DNA of 64,000 bases, from the NCBI RefSeq assembly GCF_029688845.1, contig NZ_JARUKW010000002.1, positions 186,001-250,000 on the forward strand, read 5' to 3'. This DNA is from Natronococcus sp. A-GB1. Lineage in GTDB: Archaea; Halobacteriota; Halobacteria; Halobacteriales; Natrialbaceae. A program made the translations under genes and the position numbers. Below, piece by piece: positions 63,344 through 64,000 of the stretch; position 1 is the stretch's first letter, and every line of letters starts with the position of its first letter. The notes under the pieces were generated by a model. It saw only the letters and a program-made list of their open reading frames with translations, was not told the DNA's origin and ran no database searches.

Positions 63344-64000
63344 CTACCCTCGGTCGTCCTGAATACTTTCTGACGGGTTTTCGATACCGTCGACGTCCGG
63401 GAGCCGATCGGGAGCGACCGACGCGTACCGGACGATCGGATCGAACGCCTCGAGCGCGAACCGGTCTCCGCTCGCGATCCCCCGGGCTTCCGGTTCCTCA
63501 AGTTCGTTCGCGACGAACCGCTTCGCGACGAGCACCGTTCGGGCGTCCCCGTCCTCGATCTTCGACTGGGCACGCTCGAGCAACAGCGCGGCGGTGAAGA
63601 CGTCGAACACGTAGTGGGCCAGGCGCTTGGCCGATAGCTGGGCGTACTCGCCGTCCTCGCCGGCGAGCGTCGTGAGTGCGGTCAGCAGCTCGTGATACTC
63701 GCTCTCGACGGTCTCGAGGGAGTCGGCGAGGGCCGGGTGAGAAACGCGCTCGAGTCGGTTCTCGATCGCCTCCCGCAGCGGTTCGTGGGCGTCCTCGCGC
63801 ACGAGGGCCCGCAGGACGTCCAGCGAGAGGACGTTTTCGGTTCCCTCCCAGATCGGGAGCACCTGTGCGTCCCGGAGCATGCGGTTCGTGACGAACTCGT
63901 TCACGTAGCCGTTGCCGCCGTGGACCTCCATCCCGTAGGAGGCGGTGTCGACGGCCATCCGAGCGGTGCGCAGTTTCGCGATCGGGATCAGCAGTCGCAT
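63344..64000 (-). CDS. acyl-CoA dehydrogenase, C-terminal part (start outside window)
   Basis: The last 218 residues of an FAD-dependent acyl-CoA dehydrogenase on the minus strand; the start lies beyond 64000. Diagnostic for the family: ASYGMEVHGGNGYVNEFVTN, then MLRDAQVLPIWEGTENVLSL (the FAD/substrate motif near the C-terminal helical bundle), followed by a helical extension (LRALVREDAHEPLREAI, LLERAQSKIEDGDA) that resembles the AidB-like or long-chain type with an extra C-terminal domain. It probably acts in fatty-acid or branched-chain acyl-CoA oxidation. Confidence 0.9.
   Translation of the reverse strand: MRLLIPIAKLRTARMAVDTASYGMEVHGGNGYVNEFVTNRMLRDAQVLPIWEGTENVLSLDVLRALVREDAHEPLREAIENRLERVSHPALADSLETVESEYHELLTALTTLAGEDGEYAQLSAKRLAHYVFDVFTAALLLERAQSKIEDGDARTVLVAKRFVANELEEPEARGIASGDRFALEAFDPIVRYASVAPDRLPDVDGIENPSESIQDDRG

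Overview
This 64 kb window comes from a halophilic archaeon (Halobacteria). The evidence is very high GC, an acidic proteome, frequent Leu-Glu codon pairs written CTCGAG, TATA-type promoters about 25-35 nt upstream of start codons with little or no leader, and marker genes such as TBP, aIF-1A, Hjc, an RFC small subunit, a zinc-type ferredoxin, halocyanin-like cupredoxins and several haloarchaea-only small proteins. The codon style resembles Natrialbales, but I cannot fix the genus. No rRNA, tRNA, CRISPR array or intact transposon was seen.

Layout. 1-4.3 kb: start of an SSS-family sodium:solute symporter (runs off the left edge), a TrmB-type regulator, a zinc ferredoxin, a small zinc-finger protein, a PHP phosphoesterase and a small conserved protein. 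4.4-9.0 kb: a metal (probably copper) island with a two-HMA CopA ATPase, a secreted His-rich peptide, a membrane-anchored winged-helix regulator with a Met/His-rich outside loop, and a decayed second P-type ATPase. 9-21 kb: AMP-forming acyl-CoA synthetase, hisG, a DUF7344-type regulator, tbp, tRNA G10 methyltransferase, a DNPH1-like hydrolase, RidA, acyl-CoA thioesterase, a divergent RFC small subunit, a secreted DUF7282 protein, RNase Z and a zinc-finger protein. 21-29 kb: a glutamate-cysteine ligase plus class-I amidotransferase pair, aldo/keto reductase, an HTTM-DCC fusion with a coupled membrane partner, a DUF460 RNase H-fold protein and aIF-1A.

29-49 kb: class V aminotransferase, traces of an IS605/TnpB-like end and a broken small gene, two EamA transporters, a halocyanin-like lipoprotein with an acidic repeat tail, an MFS transporter, metY-metX, serB and serA (methionine and serine synthesis), MscS, a TauE/SafE permease split into two overlapping frames, a methyltransferase, a cupin, hisI with a coupled coiled-coil protein, UspA, an HPP-family protein and a frameshifted membrane protein. 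49-56 kb: phosphohexomutase, a beta-propeller protein, FkbM methyltransferase, flippase, GNAT and polysaccharide deacetylase, which together look like a surface-glycan cluster. 56.8-64 kb: mtaD-ahcY (SAH/MTA salvage), a DoxX remnant, CPBP protease, hjc, a 7TM sensor kinase, a frameshifted small membrane protein and the 3' part of an acyl-CoA dehydrogenase.

The most notable features are the membrane-embedded putative copper sensor with its His-rich peptide, the glutamate-cysteine ligase/amidotransferase pair, the HTTM-DCC operon, the DUF460 putative nuclease, and an unusual number (four) of otherwise well-preserved genes interrupted by a single frame change.
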